Position numbers and translations under genes: made by a program. A stretch of DNA of 45,265 bases from Treponema_I sp045597345 (GTDB taxonomy: Bacteria > Spirochaetota > Spirochaetia > Treponematales > Treponemataceae). Below the pieces are notes generated by a model, which worked only from the letters and a program-made list of their open reading frames with translations, had not been told where the DNA came from and searched no databases. Of this stretch, positions 1-9,423 are shown piece after piece (position 1 is the first letter of the stretch; each line of letters opens with the position of its first letter). The DNA lies in assembly GCA_045597345.1 (NCBI GenBank), contig JAZLJW010000167.1:1-45265 (forward strand). Reading direction: 5' to 3'.

Positions 1-1158
1 TCTGATGCAGAAAAAAAGGCCCTGGGTATTGCTAAATTCCCCTGGGACAAAGCCCGTGCGGACCAGGGAACGTTTTATACCCACGGACAGTTCGATGTAA
101 TACGATGTTATGAATCATTCCCGGCAAATCCTGCGGAAAACCTTGTTTTTTCACTGCATATCGGCAGTTTTACAGAAAACATTTTCCGTTCCCGCAACAC
201 GCAGCGTTTGCAGACTCTTATATCGGTGTACGAAAAACTGCTTGTACAGACGCTGGCGTACCAAAAGGCCTGCACCGCAGAAGCAAATATGCGGCGCGCT
301 TTCAGCCGGTTTGTTCCGGATTCAATCATAGAGGATGTTATTTCCGGTGGGTTTGAAACTCAGCAGTCAGTTGGTGAAAAACGCAAAGTCGCTGTCATGC
401 TGACTGATATACGGAATTTTACCCCTATCTCAGAGGTAAACAAACCGGAAGATGTTGTGGCATTTTTGAATAGTTTTTTTGCAGTTATGGGTGCCATCAT
501 CAAAAAACATGGCGGAATAATCGACAAATTTATGGGCGATTGCATCATGGCTTTGTTCGGGGCTCCGGAAAGTTATCCGGATAATGCAAACCGTGCAGCC
601 AATGCTGCCATAGAAATGCATCAGACATTGAAAAACATACCCATAACGCTGCAGTTACCAGAAGGCTTGGATTTTGCCATTGGTACTGGTATTCACTACG
701 GTGAAGCAATTGTCGGATCAATCGGCAGTGATGACAAGAAAGAGTACACAGTCATTGGAGACAGTGTAAACATCTCATCCCGGGTTGAAGGGCTGACAAA
801 ATTGTATGGTGAACCTATCATCATTACGGATACGGTGAAATCTGATCTGCGTGACGGCCAGACAGTCCGCCATCTGGATAATGTTCGGGTAAAAGGAAAA
901 TCGGTTGCAGTACCAGTGTATGGTTTGCAGGTTGACGATACCATCAGCAGAGGTGATTCGCAGTGGCTGGAAAGTTATGCCAAGGGACTGCATCAGTATA
1001 CTATGGGTAATTTTACCACGGCAGAACGGTACTTCTGTGAAGCGCACGATAGAAATCCTGCTGATAAGGCTGCTGTGGTTATGTTAGGCCGGTGTGAAGA
1101 GTTCATTGAGAATCCTCCGGATGACTGGGATGGTTCCATTAAGCTGTCTACCAAATAA
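1..1158 (+). CDS. Class III adenylate cyclase, 5' end outside the window
   Basis: The frame is open from base 1 and the true start lies upstream; 385 residues are visible (numbered here from base 1). A class III nucleotidyl cyclase domain spans about residues 110-290. Metal-binding Asp136 is in TDIRNFT and Asp180 in FMGD; the transition-state pair is Asn257 and Arg261 in NISSR. Lys176 (IDKFMGD) and Asp254 (VIGDS) are the residues that select ATP over GTP in this family, so it should make cAMP. About 90 visible residues upstream look like the end of a sensory region plus a linker helix. The tail (about 320-385) looks like a TPR unit. The first of four MCP-like genes begins 24 bases downstream, probably in the same operon. 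The input domain cannot be named because it is cut off. Confidence 0.93.
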   Translation, partial: SDAEKKALGIAKFPWDKARADQGTFYTHGQFDVIRCYESFPANPAENLVFSLHIGSFTENIFRSRNTQRLQTLISVYEKLLVQTLAYQKACTAEANMRRAFSRFVPDSIIEDVISGGFETQQSVGEKRKVAVMLTDIRNFTPISEVNKPEDVVAFLNSFFAVMGAIIKKHGGIIDKFMGDCIMALFGAPESYPDNANRAANAAIEMHQTLKNIPITLQLPEGLDFAIGTGIHYGEAIVGSIGSDDKKEYTVIGDSVNISSRVEGLTKLYGEPIIITDTVKSDLRDGQTVRHLDNVRVKGKSVAVPVYGLQVDDTISRGDSQWLESYAKGLHQYTMGNFTTAERYFCEAHDRNPADKAAVVMLGRCEEFIENPPDDWDGSIKLSTK

Positions 1159-1182
1159 CAGGGATTATTGAAGGATTTTGTA

Positions 1183-2919
1183 ATGGCATACATGCTTGAT
1201 AAGGAAAAAAACTTTTCGCAGCAGATAGTGGACGCTTGTCATAAGCCGGCACTGGCCGCACTGGCGCTGTTCCTCATTTATACAATTCTGTTTGTTCAGC
1301 CGGGTATGATTTCTGCCTCTTTTTTGACTATCATTATCACGAAAGGCATAAGTATATCAGTGTTTTTCATCGTTAATTTCCTTTGCCTTCCCTATACCTA
1401 TGGTTTGTTTTCCCGTACTATAACGGCAGAACTGACAGAAAAAGAACAGTTGGATGAAGGAAGACGCACCCGGCTTGCCATGAAAATCATGAGTCTGCCG
1501 ATTAAGCTCTGCGTTACTATGGTTTTCTGGATGTTGCTCGTTGCAGGAGCGTTATGTACCTGCTATCACTTTTTCCTTTTTATGGATTTGTTTCGAGCGA
1601 TTGCGCTATTGCTTCCCTATTTTTTTGCAAGCTTTTTTTCCTCTTTGATGGTTTATACCCGGGAAGAATCAATTTGCACGGCAGAATGCCAGACTCTCAT
1701 GCGGATGGGTATTGATGATGCATTGGTTCATAAATACCAGTGTTTTGGAATGAAAATCTCTGTACGCGTATTCTATCATATTGCATTACCCATTATCTGC
1801 ACTGCGCTGATTATCATTCTGTACAGCATCCTGAATTATCCGACCGATGGAAGTACAAAAAGCTTGTTCATTTTCAGCGGCACGGTACTCGTGCTTGTTT
1901 CTCTGCTGCAATGTACGGTTGTAGCTAGTGCGTTGAAAAACCATACGGTAAAGGAAGTTGCTGACGTAAATAACATTCTGGAAACAGTTCTGCAGGGGAA
2001 TGTAGATTCCGTACTGCAGCTGCCGGTAGATTTGGGGACAGAGCTATCCTATACGTTTTACTGCATTAATGAACTGATTGTAACGCTGCAGGAACGGCGG
2101 GTTCACAGCAGCCTTGTACTGAAGAACCTTACGGAATCTCTGGATGTTTTAGCCATGGTTCACCGGGACAGCATACAGAAGTATTCAAAAGAATCTGCAG
2201 ACGTTGAAGCACAGATTCAGCTGGTTGAGCAGATTCAGTCGACTTTTCAAAAACTGCAGCAGCAACAGAAGAACTCAGATGTCATAGGTAACAAAATACT
2301 TTCATCGATTGAACAGGGACGACTCCTGCTGATGGAAAATACCAGCCACCTGGAAGCAATTTCTCAGGGTAATATCGAAACCATTACAGGAATCAAACGG
2401 GTCAGTGACCAGATGGATTCTGTGTGGCAGTATATCAGCGTTATTGATGATATAGCAGAAAAAAACCGGACTATTGCCTTCAATACAGAAATAGAATCGA
2501 CGGCAACGGGTGAAAATGCTGAAAACTTCCACATTATTGCAGCGGAAATAAGACGTCTGGCAGCATCTATTACGGAATCGACCCGTGAAATACGTAACCG
2601 TATTACTGATATCCAACACTCAACTGATAACCTGATTATTACCAGTGAAGGTGGTACGGAAAAAATCCGGGAAGAAAGTGAATTGTTCTCTCAGGTGGAA
2701 GACAGTTTTGAAGCACTGGCACTTTCGGGTAAGGTTACTGATGAAAGCTATGTAAAAATCGGTGAGTATATCCAGCAGGAGGCAGAAATGCATCAGAAAC
2801 TCCTGGAGGCCTTTTCTCAATATACGAGCAGTTATACCAGGTTTATAAAAGAAATGGAAAATATCGGATCTGTTACGGCTATCTGCCAATTGCTTGTTCA
2901 GGAGGAAACCCATGACTGA
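1183..2919 (+). CDS. Six-TM MCP-like signalling protein, paralogue 1
   Basis: A 578-residue protein. I chose ATG 1183 because AAGGA lies seven bases upstream; a TTG at 1168 is in frame but has no ribosome site. Hydrophobic stretches in residues 20-255 suggest six membrane helices with no sizeable periplasmic sensor. A long coiled coil of the MCP signalling type follows. The hairpin tip is recognisable around Asn434 (IAFNTEIES) with EIRRLA after it, but differs from canonical receptors. The usual QTNLLALNAAIEAA becomes a NRTIAFNTEIES-type sequence, the Tsr Arg388 position is Ala, and the GxGRGFAVVA segment is ENAENFHIIA. This is the most divergent of the four at the EA pair (ES here). It overlaps the next gene by eight bases (ATGACTGA). 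Coupling to CheA/CheW is doubtful. Confidence 0.85.
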   Translation: MAYMLDKEKNFSQQIVDACHKPALAALALFLIYTILFVQPGMISASFLTIIITKGISISVFFIVNFLCLPYTYGLFSRTITAELTEKEQLDEGRRTRLAMKIMSLPIKLCVTMVFWMLLVAGALCTCYHFFLFMDLFRAIALLLPYFFASFFSSLMVYTREESICTAECQTLMRMGIDDALVHKYQCFGMKISVRVFYHIALPIICTALIIILYSILNYPTDGSTKSLFIFSGTVLVLVSLLQCTVVASALKNHTVKEVADVNNILETVLQGNVDSVLQLPVDLGTELSYTFYCINELIVTLQERRVHSSLVLKNLTESLDVLAMVHRDSIQKYSKESADVEAQIQLVEQIQSTFQKLQQQQKNSDVIGNKILSSIEQGRLLLMENTSHLEAISQGNIETITGIKRVSDQMDSVWQYISVIDDIAEKNRTIAFNTEIESTATGENAENFHIIAAEIRRLAASITESTREIRNRITDIQHSTDNLIITSEGGTEKIREESELFSQVEDSFEALALSGKVTDESYVKIGEYIQQEAEMHQKLLEAFSQYTSSYTRFIKEMENIGSVTAICQLLVQEETHD

Positions 2920-4618
2920 AAAGAATGGGGAGAAGTCACTTCTCAATCCTGACTATCTGAAGAAACGGCTGTATACCAAATCCGCAGTAAATACTCTGGT
3001 TCTTGGTTTTGAAACAGCAGCTGTTGCCCGCCTGTTTCTGGTGGTTAAGGGAATCGATGCCTATTCCCTATGGGCGGTTATTATCGGTGCTCTGGTATTC
3101 ACTTTGGTGATAACAGGCAGGTTTTCGAACACTCTGGTCTGTCATCAATTTGACGGTGCAGATGAATCCTTGGACCGCCAGATACAGCAGTTTTTAAATC
3201 TTCCCCTTCAGAAAGGTGTGGAAGTATTTCTGCTTTCCTGCTTGTATTCAATTATTTGTTTCAGCTGTTTTGTGCTTCTGTACGGATTACACGGCCCTGC
3301 ATTATATATCCCTATGGCTGTCTGGTTTGTCATATCGGTCATGATAGCCGTTGAAGGTCTGATGGTAGGATACGATATTTCGACAAAAGCCATTCAGGAA
3401 TTGAGAACTATTCATGGTGAAGCAGTTCTTGAAAAAGTAAATGAATTCAAAAAACGTAATTTTATAGGACTTTCACTGGATAATCACTTTGTCATCTACT
3501 CACTTTTTCCCATAGTTGTCTCGTTTCTGCTTATCTGGCTGATGATTATTGAAGACCTTGAATTGCATATGTTTAATCTGCCTGTGCGGCTTGCCATTCT
3601 TTCTGCCATGTGTGCTCTGATGGTTATCGTAAATTCAATGAACTATTTCCTGTACATCAAGAAAATCGGCCGTCAGATAGAAACAGTTATTCACAAAGTA
3701 CAGAATGGTGAAGAATATACCGGTTCCAATCTGGATTCGGCAACGGAGATTGCGTATACCGCACAGCTGGTAAACGGAATACACCGTAAGACAACGGCAG
3801 AACAGAAAAGTCTTGATCAGAAAAACGTGCAGTATCTTACTAAGCAGAAAGAACTGCTGACTTTGTATCCTCGGATAGAAGAACTGCTGAAACAGGAAAA
3901 AGAGGCGGTACAGCGTGCCTTACAGATACTTGACGAGTATGCACAGCACAATGAAGCCGTACATACGCAGGTAAAAGAATCCAGACAGGTCGCAAAAAAA
4001 ACTGCAGAAACAGTGAATGTCAGCGAAAAGGCGCTGCAGTTGAATATTCAGAAAATGAAGGAAATTGCCATCTCGAACCGGACAGCAACAGGTGGAATTC
4101 AGTCACTGAGCAACAAAATTGGTGGTATCTGGGAAATTGTTGATTTAATTGACAGTATTGCAGACCAGACGAAAATTATTGCATTCAATGCTGAACTGGA
4201 AGCTGAAAAAATTGCCCGAAATAAGGAGCAGTTTAAGAATGTTGCCTATGCTATACGGTCGTTGACAGATCAGGTTCTGTCATTAACGGGAAAAATTCGG
4301 GCTGATATTAAAAAAATCCAGGAAGGCAGTATTTCCCTCCTGGATCAGGGAAAATCAGGAACCGGTTTTATTGAGACTGGATCTGAAACGGCAGAAAAGT
4401 TGACGACAACGCTGAAATACATGGAAGACAGTGCCAGCGAAAGCGCCAGTCTTTCAGAGTCGGTCAAAATAACGGTAGAGGATTTTTCAGTTCAGGTAAC
4501 CCAGCTGCAGAAAAAATTGCAGAGGATTTATGGTTTTCTGGAATCGTATACAGATAGTATCAATAATGAAATCGATATTGCTCGGAAAGTACATGCAGTT
4601 ATGAATGCAGAGGAATAA
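2912..4618 (+). CDS. Six-TM MCP-like signalling protein, paralogue 2
   Basis: A 568-residue protein. ATG 2912 follows a strong AGGAGG and overlaps the stop of paralogue 1, indicating translational coupling; the in-frame TTG at 2894 is rejected. About six membrane helices lie in residues 25-250, followed by a heptad-rich cytoplasmic helix with many Gln, Glu and Lys. The tip is at Asn426 (IAFNAELEAEK). Here the glycine/arginine hinge (GEQGRGF in Tsr) is replaced by ARNKEQF, and the conserved ExRxLA motif reads AIRSLT, so the acidic residue is lost. It retains the MCP fold but is the least likely of the four to contact CheA in the standard way. The gap to paralogue 3 is three bases. Confidence 0.85.
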   Translation: MTEKNGEKSLLNPDYLKKRLYTKSAVNTLVLGFETAAVARLFLVVKGIDAYSLWAVIIGALVFTLVITGRFSNTLVCHQFDGADESLDRQIQQFLNLPLQKGVEVFLLSCLYSIICFSCFVLLYGLHGPALYIPMAVWFVISVMIAVEGLMVGYDISTKAIQELRTIHGEAVLEKVNEFKKRNFIGLSLDNHFVIYSLFPIVVSFLLIWLMIIEDLELHMFNLPVRLAILSAMCALMVIVNSMNYFLYIKKIGRQIETVIHKVQNGEEYTGSNLDSATEIAYTAQLVNGIHRKTTAEQKSLDQKNVQYLTKQKELLTLYPRIEELLKQEKEAVQRALQILDEYAQHNEAVHTQVKESRQVAKKTAETVNVSEKALQLNIQKMKEIAISNRTATGGIQSLSNKIGGIWEIVDLIDSIADQTKIIAFNAELEAEKIARNKEQFKNVAYAIRSLTDQVLSLTGKIRADIKKIQEGSISLLDQGKSGTGFIETGSETAEKLTTTLKYMEDSASESASLSESVKITVEDFSVQVTQLQKKLQRIYGFLESYTDSINNEIDIARKVHAVMNAEE

Positions 4619-4621
4619 CAT

Positions 4622-6382
4622 ATGGAAGGTAAGAAAAAGAAAAAGGTATCACTTGAAGCAAGAATAAATATCTGGAGTTTGGTTCCAAACCTTCTTTCAG
4701 CAGCAGTAATTTTCGCCTTTTCAATAATGGCAGCTCAAATAAGGTCATATATATGGCGTAGTGCTATGACCTTCATTATTCCTATGGTTTTGATTATGGA
4801 ATTTGTTTTCTCTCCGTTACTTATTCATTTGCTTTTTTCTTCACGTTCCCGTCGGCTGCAGCTTTTTTACACTCGGGAATCAACTGAAAAAGAGCGGACG
4901 GGATTATTTGAAGATATCAGCAGTGTACCTCTTATGTATGCACTTCTGGTATTCGGTTTTTATTTTACCGGTGCCATTCTGTTTTTTCTGGTTTATCTGA
5001 TTGTACTCAAATTAAACGTTAATGTTGCTGTTCTGTCATTCCTGTCAACAATCTTTGGGGCTTTCATGAATGCCTGCATCGCGTTTATGTATACCAGAAT
5101 TATGATTACGCCAGACTTGTTTACTATTGCGCAGAAGGGAATAAACAGGGAATTCGTGTATGAGAAGAAGTTCTTTGGAAGAAGTCTGAATGCACAAAGT
5201 CTGATTTTTTTGGTTACTCCCATAATCCTTATGGGTATCATCTGTGTGTACATTGTAATTATTGGATACCTTCCGTTGAAATTAGGATCGCAATGGCCGG
5301 ACCCCCGGACTCAGAAAATGCGTATCATTTCTGTTACCTGTCTGTGTTCTCTCTGTTATACAGTACTCACTATTCTCTTTAATCATCAGATTAACAAGAG
5401 CAGTGTGAAGATGAGTGGCGCATTGGAGTCAATGAAGAAAAGTGCCGGGACAAGTGTTGCCATAGACACTGATTTGCATGATGAAATTTCATATAATCAG
5501 TTTCTTGCAAACGAAATGATTGCTTACCTGCAGCGCGTTCTGGACAAAGCAATTGCAACTGGTCTGGAAATTGACTCATCTTCTATGGGATTAGTTAAGG
5601 TTTCAAGCGAAACTGAATCAACGGCAGTGGAACAGTCAACGGCAACCAATGAAATTGTTTCGACAATGGAAGAAGCTGACAAGCTTGCTCAGGATGTTGA
5701 AACAAAAATAGGACAGGTATTTGAAGTTGCTGAGCGGACCGCTCAAACGGTTAGGGATGGAGTCCACCTGCTGGATGAAAATCTGCAGAAAATGAATTCT
5801 CTTTCAAAGACCAATGCAGATATGGTGCATGGTATTCAGGATGTTAATCTGAAGATAGCAAGCATTTGGGACATCATTTCAATAATCAACAGCATTGCTG
5901 ACAATACAAAAATCATTGCATTCAATGCTGAACTTGAAGCAACAAACCTGCATGAAAAAGGCCGCAATTTTAAGAATGTTGCAAATGAGATCCGACGACT
6001 TGCCAATGGTACGGTAGACAGTACTAAAGAAATCAGGGAACGGATAAATCATATACAGGATGCTACAGATATGCTGCTGAAAAGCACAGAAGTCAGTGCT
6101 CACAAAATTGGAGAGGGTATTTCACTGGTTCACTCGCTGGAATCTGCTCTGACCGCTATCGATGTTTCTGCGCAGTCAACTGCTGCCAGTTCCGGCGAAA
6201 TTCAAAGCAGAATCAGTCAGGAAACAGAGGCATTCAAGCAGATTGTACTTACACTGCACCAGATAAGCCGCAGTATTGAAAGCTTTTCATCATCAACCCA
6301 TACCATTCTGGATACGGCCTTTGTACTTCAAAAGAATGCCAATGACCTGGCAACTATTATCAAAGAGGGGGAAAAACAGTAA
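4622..6382 (+). CDS. Six-TM MCP-like signalling protein, paralogue 3
   Basis: A 586-residue protein; ATG 4622 follows GAGGAATAACAT. A short basic N-terminus (KKKKK) precedes about six membrane helices in residues 15-265. The signalling coiled coil follows, with its tip at Asn435 (IIAFNAELEATN) and NEIRRLANG. In Tsr numbering Arg388 is replaced by Asn and Val398 by Asn, while the GR pair of the hinge survives (EKGRNF). The 330-380 segment, with VEQSTATNEIVSTMEEA, resembles the repeated Ala/Ser/Thr/Glu helix near methylation regions, but I cannot assign methylation sites by eye. The stop overlaps the next start (TAATG). Confidence 0.85.
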   Translation: MEGKKKKKVSLEARINIWSLVPNLLSAAVIFAFSIMAAQIRSYIWRSAMTFIIPMVLIMEFVFSPLLIHLLFSSRSRRLQLFYTRESTEKERTGLFEDISSVPLMYALLVFGFYFTGAILFFLVYLIVLKLNVNVAVLSFLSTIFGAFMNACIAFMYTRIMITPDLFTIAQKGINREFVYEKKFFGRSLNAQSLIFLVTPIILMGIICVYIVIIGYLPLKLGSQWPDPRTQKMRIISVTCLCSLCYTVLTILFNHQINKSSVKMSGALESMKKSAGTSVAIDTDLHDEISYNQFLANEMIAYLQRVLDKAIATGLEIDSSSMGLVKVSSETESTAVEQSTATNEIVSTMEEADKLAQDVETKIGQVFEVAERTAQTVRDGVHLLDENLQKMNSLSKTNADMVHGIQDVNLKIASIWDIISIINSIADNTKIIAFNAELEATNLHEKGRNFKNVANEIRRLANGTVDSTKEIRERINHIQDATDMLLKSTEVSAHKIGEGISLVHSLESALTAIDVSAQSTAASSGEIQSRISQETEAFKQIVLTLHQISRSIESFSSSTHTILDTAFVLQKNANDLATIIKEGEKQ

Positions 6383-8130
6383 TGAACGATACTTTGCCGT
6401 TTGATAAACGAATCATGAAGGCAGGTGTGGTGCCAAATCTGGTTTCTGCTACCCTTGTTTTTTCCTATGCTGCTATCATTATCACCATGCGGTTGGAGCA
6501 ATTACCTTGGGCAATCCTCATTGTAGGGGGAATCGTACTGTTTGCTGAATTTGTGTTCAGTCCATTGACCAATGGTATTCTGACAAAAAAACTGACTGAA
6601 CGCATAACAGAATGGCAGGAACGGGGTATAGAGGATTACAAGGAGCGTACTCAGCTGTTTGTTTCAATAATGGCGTTCCCCTATAAAAAGGGAATACAGA
6701 CTTTCTTGTACTTCTTTGTCTGTGCAGTTTTGATGGCATTAGGCTACTATCTTGTTCCTCAGATGGGATTAAGTGCTGAAACTGACATGGTGTCATTCAT
6801 CGCCTGTATTTTTGGATCGTATTTTGCAGGTCTGCTGGCTCTTGATTATTCTGAACGCATTTGCGAACCCATGGCGCAGCAATTGGTTGCCCAAGGAATT
6901 GATGCTGAATATGTGCAGACAAAAAAACACTTCGGGTTGAGTATGAACACCCGCATGGTGCTGTTCCTTATTATTCCTGTGCTGTATTCAATGGTCCTGG
7001 TATGTATTGTTCTGTTTGAAGGATACTTTCAATTAAATGGCCATATACCATCTGCTGCTGAACAGATAACCAAAATAGCTGTTGTGGAAGTAATTAATCT
7101 TATTCTTTGTCTTTTGCTTGTGTATAAGTATTTTACTGCTGTTACCCAGAACAACAAGGCTTTGGGAGAATCTCTGATGCATTCCCTGAAAACTGGTGAT
7201 GCAAATCAGTATATCGACACGGCAATCAGCAACCGTATGCAGTACAACATCTGGTTATTGAATAATGTAGTTGCCAAATTCAATGTCCTTTTGACTACTG
7301 CTGATGATGTTGCAGAAAAAGTACTGCATACCACAGATTCACTTTCGGTTATTTCAGGTCAGCTTTCTTCAACGTCACTGGAACAGAGTGCCTCCGTAAA
7401 GGAAATCCTGACAACTATGGAAGATTCATCAGCATTAACCCAGAACATTGCCAATACCATCGAAACCGTATCTGGCGGAGCGGAAGATACATATCAGTCA
7501 GTTACTGACAGTTTTGCAGTTCTGGATAATATTGCCAGTCAGATGAAAGAAATTGATGCTGCCAATGGAGATATTATTTCCGGTATTCAGGAGTTGGAAA
7601 AACAGGTTGAAAATATCGGGCAGGTAGTTTCAATTATCAATGACATTGCTGATCAGACTCGTATTATTGCTTTTAACGCTGAGCTTGAAGCAGTTTCTGC
7701 AGGTGATGAAGGACAGAGTTTTCATATTGTTGCAACAGAAATCCGGCGGCTTGCCGGCAGTACTATGAACAGCATTACGGAAATCAAGGAATACATTGAT
7801 ACCATTCAGGATGCCGCAAATCGTCTTATTTCTACCTCGCGTCGGGGTACCGAAACCATTGGTGAAGAATCTGAACTGATTAGCCGGCTGCAGGAACAGT
7901 TTAACAGCATAAAAAGTCTTGCAGATATTACGGCTGAACAGTCTAATGAGATTAGTGGAATTGTGGGACAGCAGTCTGCCAGCTTTGCTCAGATTGTCAT
8001 TACGCTTCGGCAGATTTCAGCCAGTATTGAAAGTTTTGCCGGCATGACGGCAACCATCAACGACACGGCAGTCAACATGCAGAGTATTTCAAAAACCCTG
8101 CGCGACATTGAATTTGTCAGCCAGCAGTAA
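6382..8130 (+). CDS. Six-TM MCP-like signalling protein, paralogue 4
   Basis: A 582-residue protein whose ATG overlaps the preceding TAA by one base, with GAGGGGGAAAAAC as ribosome site. About six helices occupy residues 15-260. The tip is at Asn432 (IIAFNAELEAVSAGDEG), the closest of the four to a canonical receptor: the AG hinge and TEIRRLAGS are kept. Even so, the QTNLLAL block is QTRIIAF, Arg388 is Ser and the GFAVVA block is SFHIVA. The segment around 330-360 (SSTSLEQSASVKEILTTM) matches paralogue 3. This is the last gene of the operon; a strong hairpin terminator starts two bases after the stop. Function is inferred: a membrane signal transducer working with the other paralogues and perhaps the cyclase. 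Confidence 0.87.
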   Translation: MNDTLPFDKRIMKAGVVPNLVSATLVFSYAAIIITMRLEQLPWAILIVGGIVLFAEFVFSPLTNGILTKKLTERITEWQERGIEDYKERTQLFVSIMAFPYKKGIQTFLYFFVCAVLMALGYYLVPQMGLSAETDMVSFIACIFGSYFAGLLALDYSERICEPMAQQLVAQGIDAEYVQTKKHFGLSMNTRMVLFLIIPVLYSMVLVCIVLFEGYFQLNGHIPSAAEQITKIAVVEVINLILCLLLVYKYFTAVTQNNKALGESLMHSLKTGDANQYIDTAISNRMQYNIWLLNNVVAKFNVLLTTADDVAEKVLHTTDSLSVISGQLSSTSLEQSASVKEILTTMEDSSALTQNIANTIETVSGGAEDTYQSVTDSFAVLDNIASQMKEIDAANGDIISGIQELEKQVENIGQVVSIINDIADQTRIIAFNAELEAVSAGDEGQSFHIVATEIRRLAGSTMNSITEIKEYIDTIQDAANRLISTSRRGTETIGEESELISRLQEQFNSIKSLADITAEQSNEISGIVGQQSASFAQIVITLRQISASIESFAGMTATINDTAVNMQSISKTLRDIEFVSQQ

Positions 8131-8132
8131 TA

Positions 8133-8166
8133 AAAAAGGGATGTCCGGATATGGACATCCCTTTTT
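8133..8166. terminator. Bidirectional rho-independent terminator
   Basis: A perfect 14-bp stem (AAAAAGGGATGTCC with its complement) and a six-base loop, with A-rich and T-rich flanks that serve both strands. It ends the cyclase/MCP-like operon on the plus strand and can stop transcription from the S1-like gene on the minus strand. Confidence 0.9.
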
Positions 8167-8170
8167 CAGA

Positions 8171-8246
8171 TCCTGAGTCAAGCTCAGGATGACAATTCCT
8201 CGTCATGCTGAACGACGCATGTCATGCTGAACTTGTTTCAGCATCA
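8171..8246. repeat. Fragments of a dispersed palindromic repeat
   Basis: Contains TCCTGAGTCAAGCTCAGGA followed by GTCATGCTGAACTTG and TTTCAGCATC. These match the halves of the intact copies at 11310-11370 and 40239-40313. It sits between the terminator and the end of the S1-like gene. The order and partial duplication suggest a degraded or rearranged copy. Confidence 0.7.
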
Positions 8247-8248
8247 GC

Positions 8249-9337
8249 TTATTTTTTCAGCAGGGCGGCAAAAGGATTGTAGGTATCACCATCATCCTTC
8301 TGATTGTTCAGAAAATCAGATGCATCATCTTCTTCTTTCTTTGCTTCTGCAGGAGCCAGAGAGATGCGTTTGTTTTCTGCATCAATGCCGGTGATGATTA
8401 CGGCAATTTCCTGACCTGCTTTGAACAGTTTGCGCAGGTTAGATTTAGCATCAACATCCATGGTGCTCTGGTGCATCAGACCATCAATACCTTCTTCTAC
8501 GGTTACAAACAGACCAAAGTCTGCAACGCGGCTTACTTTACCGGTAAATTTGTCACCGATTGCGTGGCGGTCTTCAATGGTATCCCATGGGTCAGCAATC
8601 AGGGCTTTCAGCGAAAGTGAAACACGTTCTTTTTCCCAGTCAGTGCGGATAATCTGACAGGTAACTTCCTGTCCAACTTCCAGATATTCAGAAATGTCAT
8701 TTACCCGTTTCAGGGCTACTTCTGAGATAGGCAGCAGTGCCTGGAAACCGTTCAGGTCAACAAATGCTCCGTAGCTCTGCAGGCTTTTTACGGTACCGGT
8801 AACAATCTGACCAACAGTCAGTTTTGCTGCCAGATCGGCCATGGCCTTTTCGCGTTCCTGCTGCATGATGGCACGGTTTGAAACCAGAATGTTGCGTCCG
8901 TTTTCTTTGTATTCCATAATGCGGAATGTCAGTACTTTACCAACGTAGGTTTCGTTTTCATCTTTGGTACGTCCACCCATCTGGCTGAATGGACAGAATG
9001 CGCGGGCGCCACCGATACGAACTTCGTATCCGCCTTTGATTTCTTTTTCAACTTTTCCATCTACCGGAATGTTGTTTTTGTACGCATTTTCAATCATGCT
9101 GGTGTCGGCTTTATCGCCGGCAATTCTGGTGGTAAAGCGCATTTCGCCACGTTTGTCACCAATAAAGAAAGCCTTGATTTTATCGCCTTCTTTTACGGTC
9201 ATTTCACCGTCTTTGTTTACGAATTCAGCTGCATCAATAACACCTTCTGATTTTGAACTCAGATCAATAAATACGGTGTCGTTGGTAACCATGACAACTT
9301 CTGCAGTGATTTCCTGTCCAACTTCTATTCTGTTCAT
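8249..9337 (-). CDS. rpsA: S1-like RNA-binding protein (four S1 domains)
   Basis: A 362-residue protein made of four S1 (OB-fold) repeats, at about residues 1-75, 85-160, 170-240 and 255-330, with an acidic tail. Repeats 3 and 4 are the most typical (VKSLQSYGAFVDL; VSRVADFGLFVTV). Repeats 1 and 2 are divergent, like the ribosome-docking repeats of S1. The start has AGGAAGGATT directly upstream. It is predicted to bind mRNA on the 30S subunit in the cytoplasm. Six-repeat S1 of proteobacteria is about 557 residues, so this is the short type. As I recall, treponemes also carry S1 repeats fused to cytidylate kinase, so this could be a second, auxiliary S1 protein. Confidence 0.85.
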   Translation of the reverse strand: MNRIEVGQEITAEVVMVTNDTVFIDLSSKSEGVIDAAEFVNKDGEMTVKEGDKIKAFFIGDKRGEMRFTTRIAGDKADTSMIENAYKNNIPVDGKVEKEIKGGYEVRIGGARAFCPFSQMGGRTKDENETYVGKVLTFRIMEYKENGRNILVSNRAIMQQEREKAMADLAAKLTVGQIVTGTVKSLQSYGAFVDLNGFQALLPISEVALKRVNDISEYLEVGQEVTCQIIRTDWEKERVSLSLKALIADPWDTIEDRHAIGDKFTGKVSRVADFGLFVTVEEGIDGLMHQSTMDVDAKSNLRKLFKAGQEIAVIITGIDAENKRISLAPAEAKKEEDDASDFLNNQKDDGDTYNPFAALLKK

Positions 9338-9382
9338 AATCCTTCCTGTGAGGTAAAAAAATTTTTACGCGAGTTACGCCAC

Positions 9383-9411
9383 AGTGTACACTTTTCTGCC
9401 GATTGTGTCAT
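9383..9411 (-). promoter_or_regulatory. Candidate promoter of the S1-like gene
   Basis: On the minus strand, ATGACA (-35) and TACACT (-10) are separated by 17 bases, which gives a leader of roughly 40 bases before the ATG at 9337. Five of six -35 bases and four of six -10 bases match the sigma-70 consensus. Confidence 0.5.
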
Positions 9412-9423
9412 GCAGTGCGAGCC

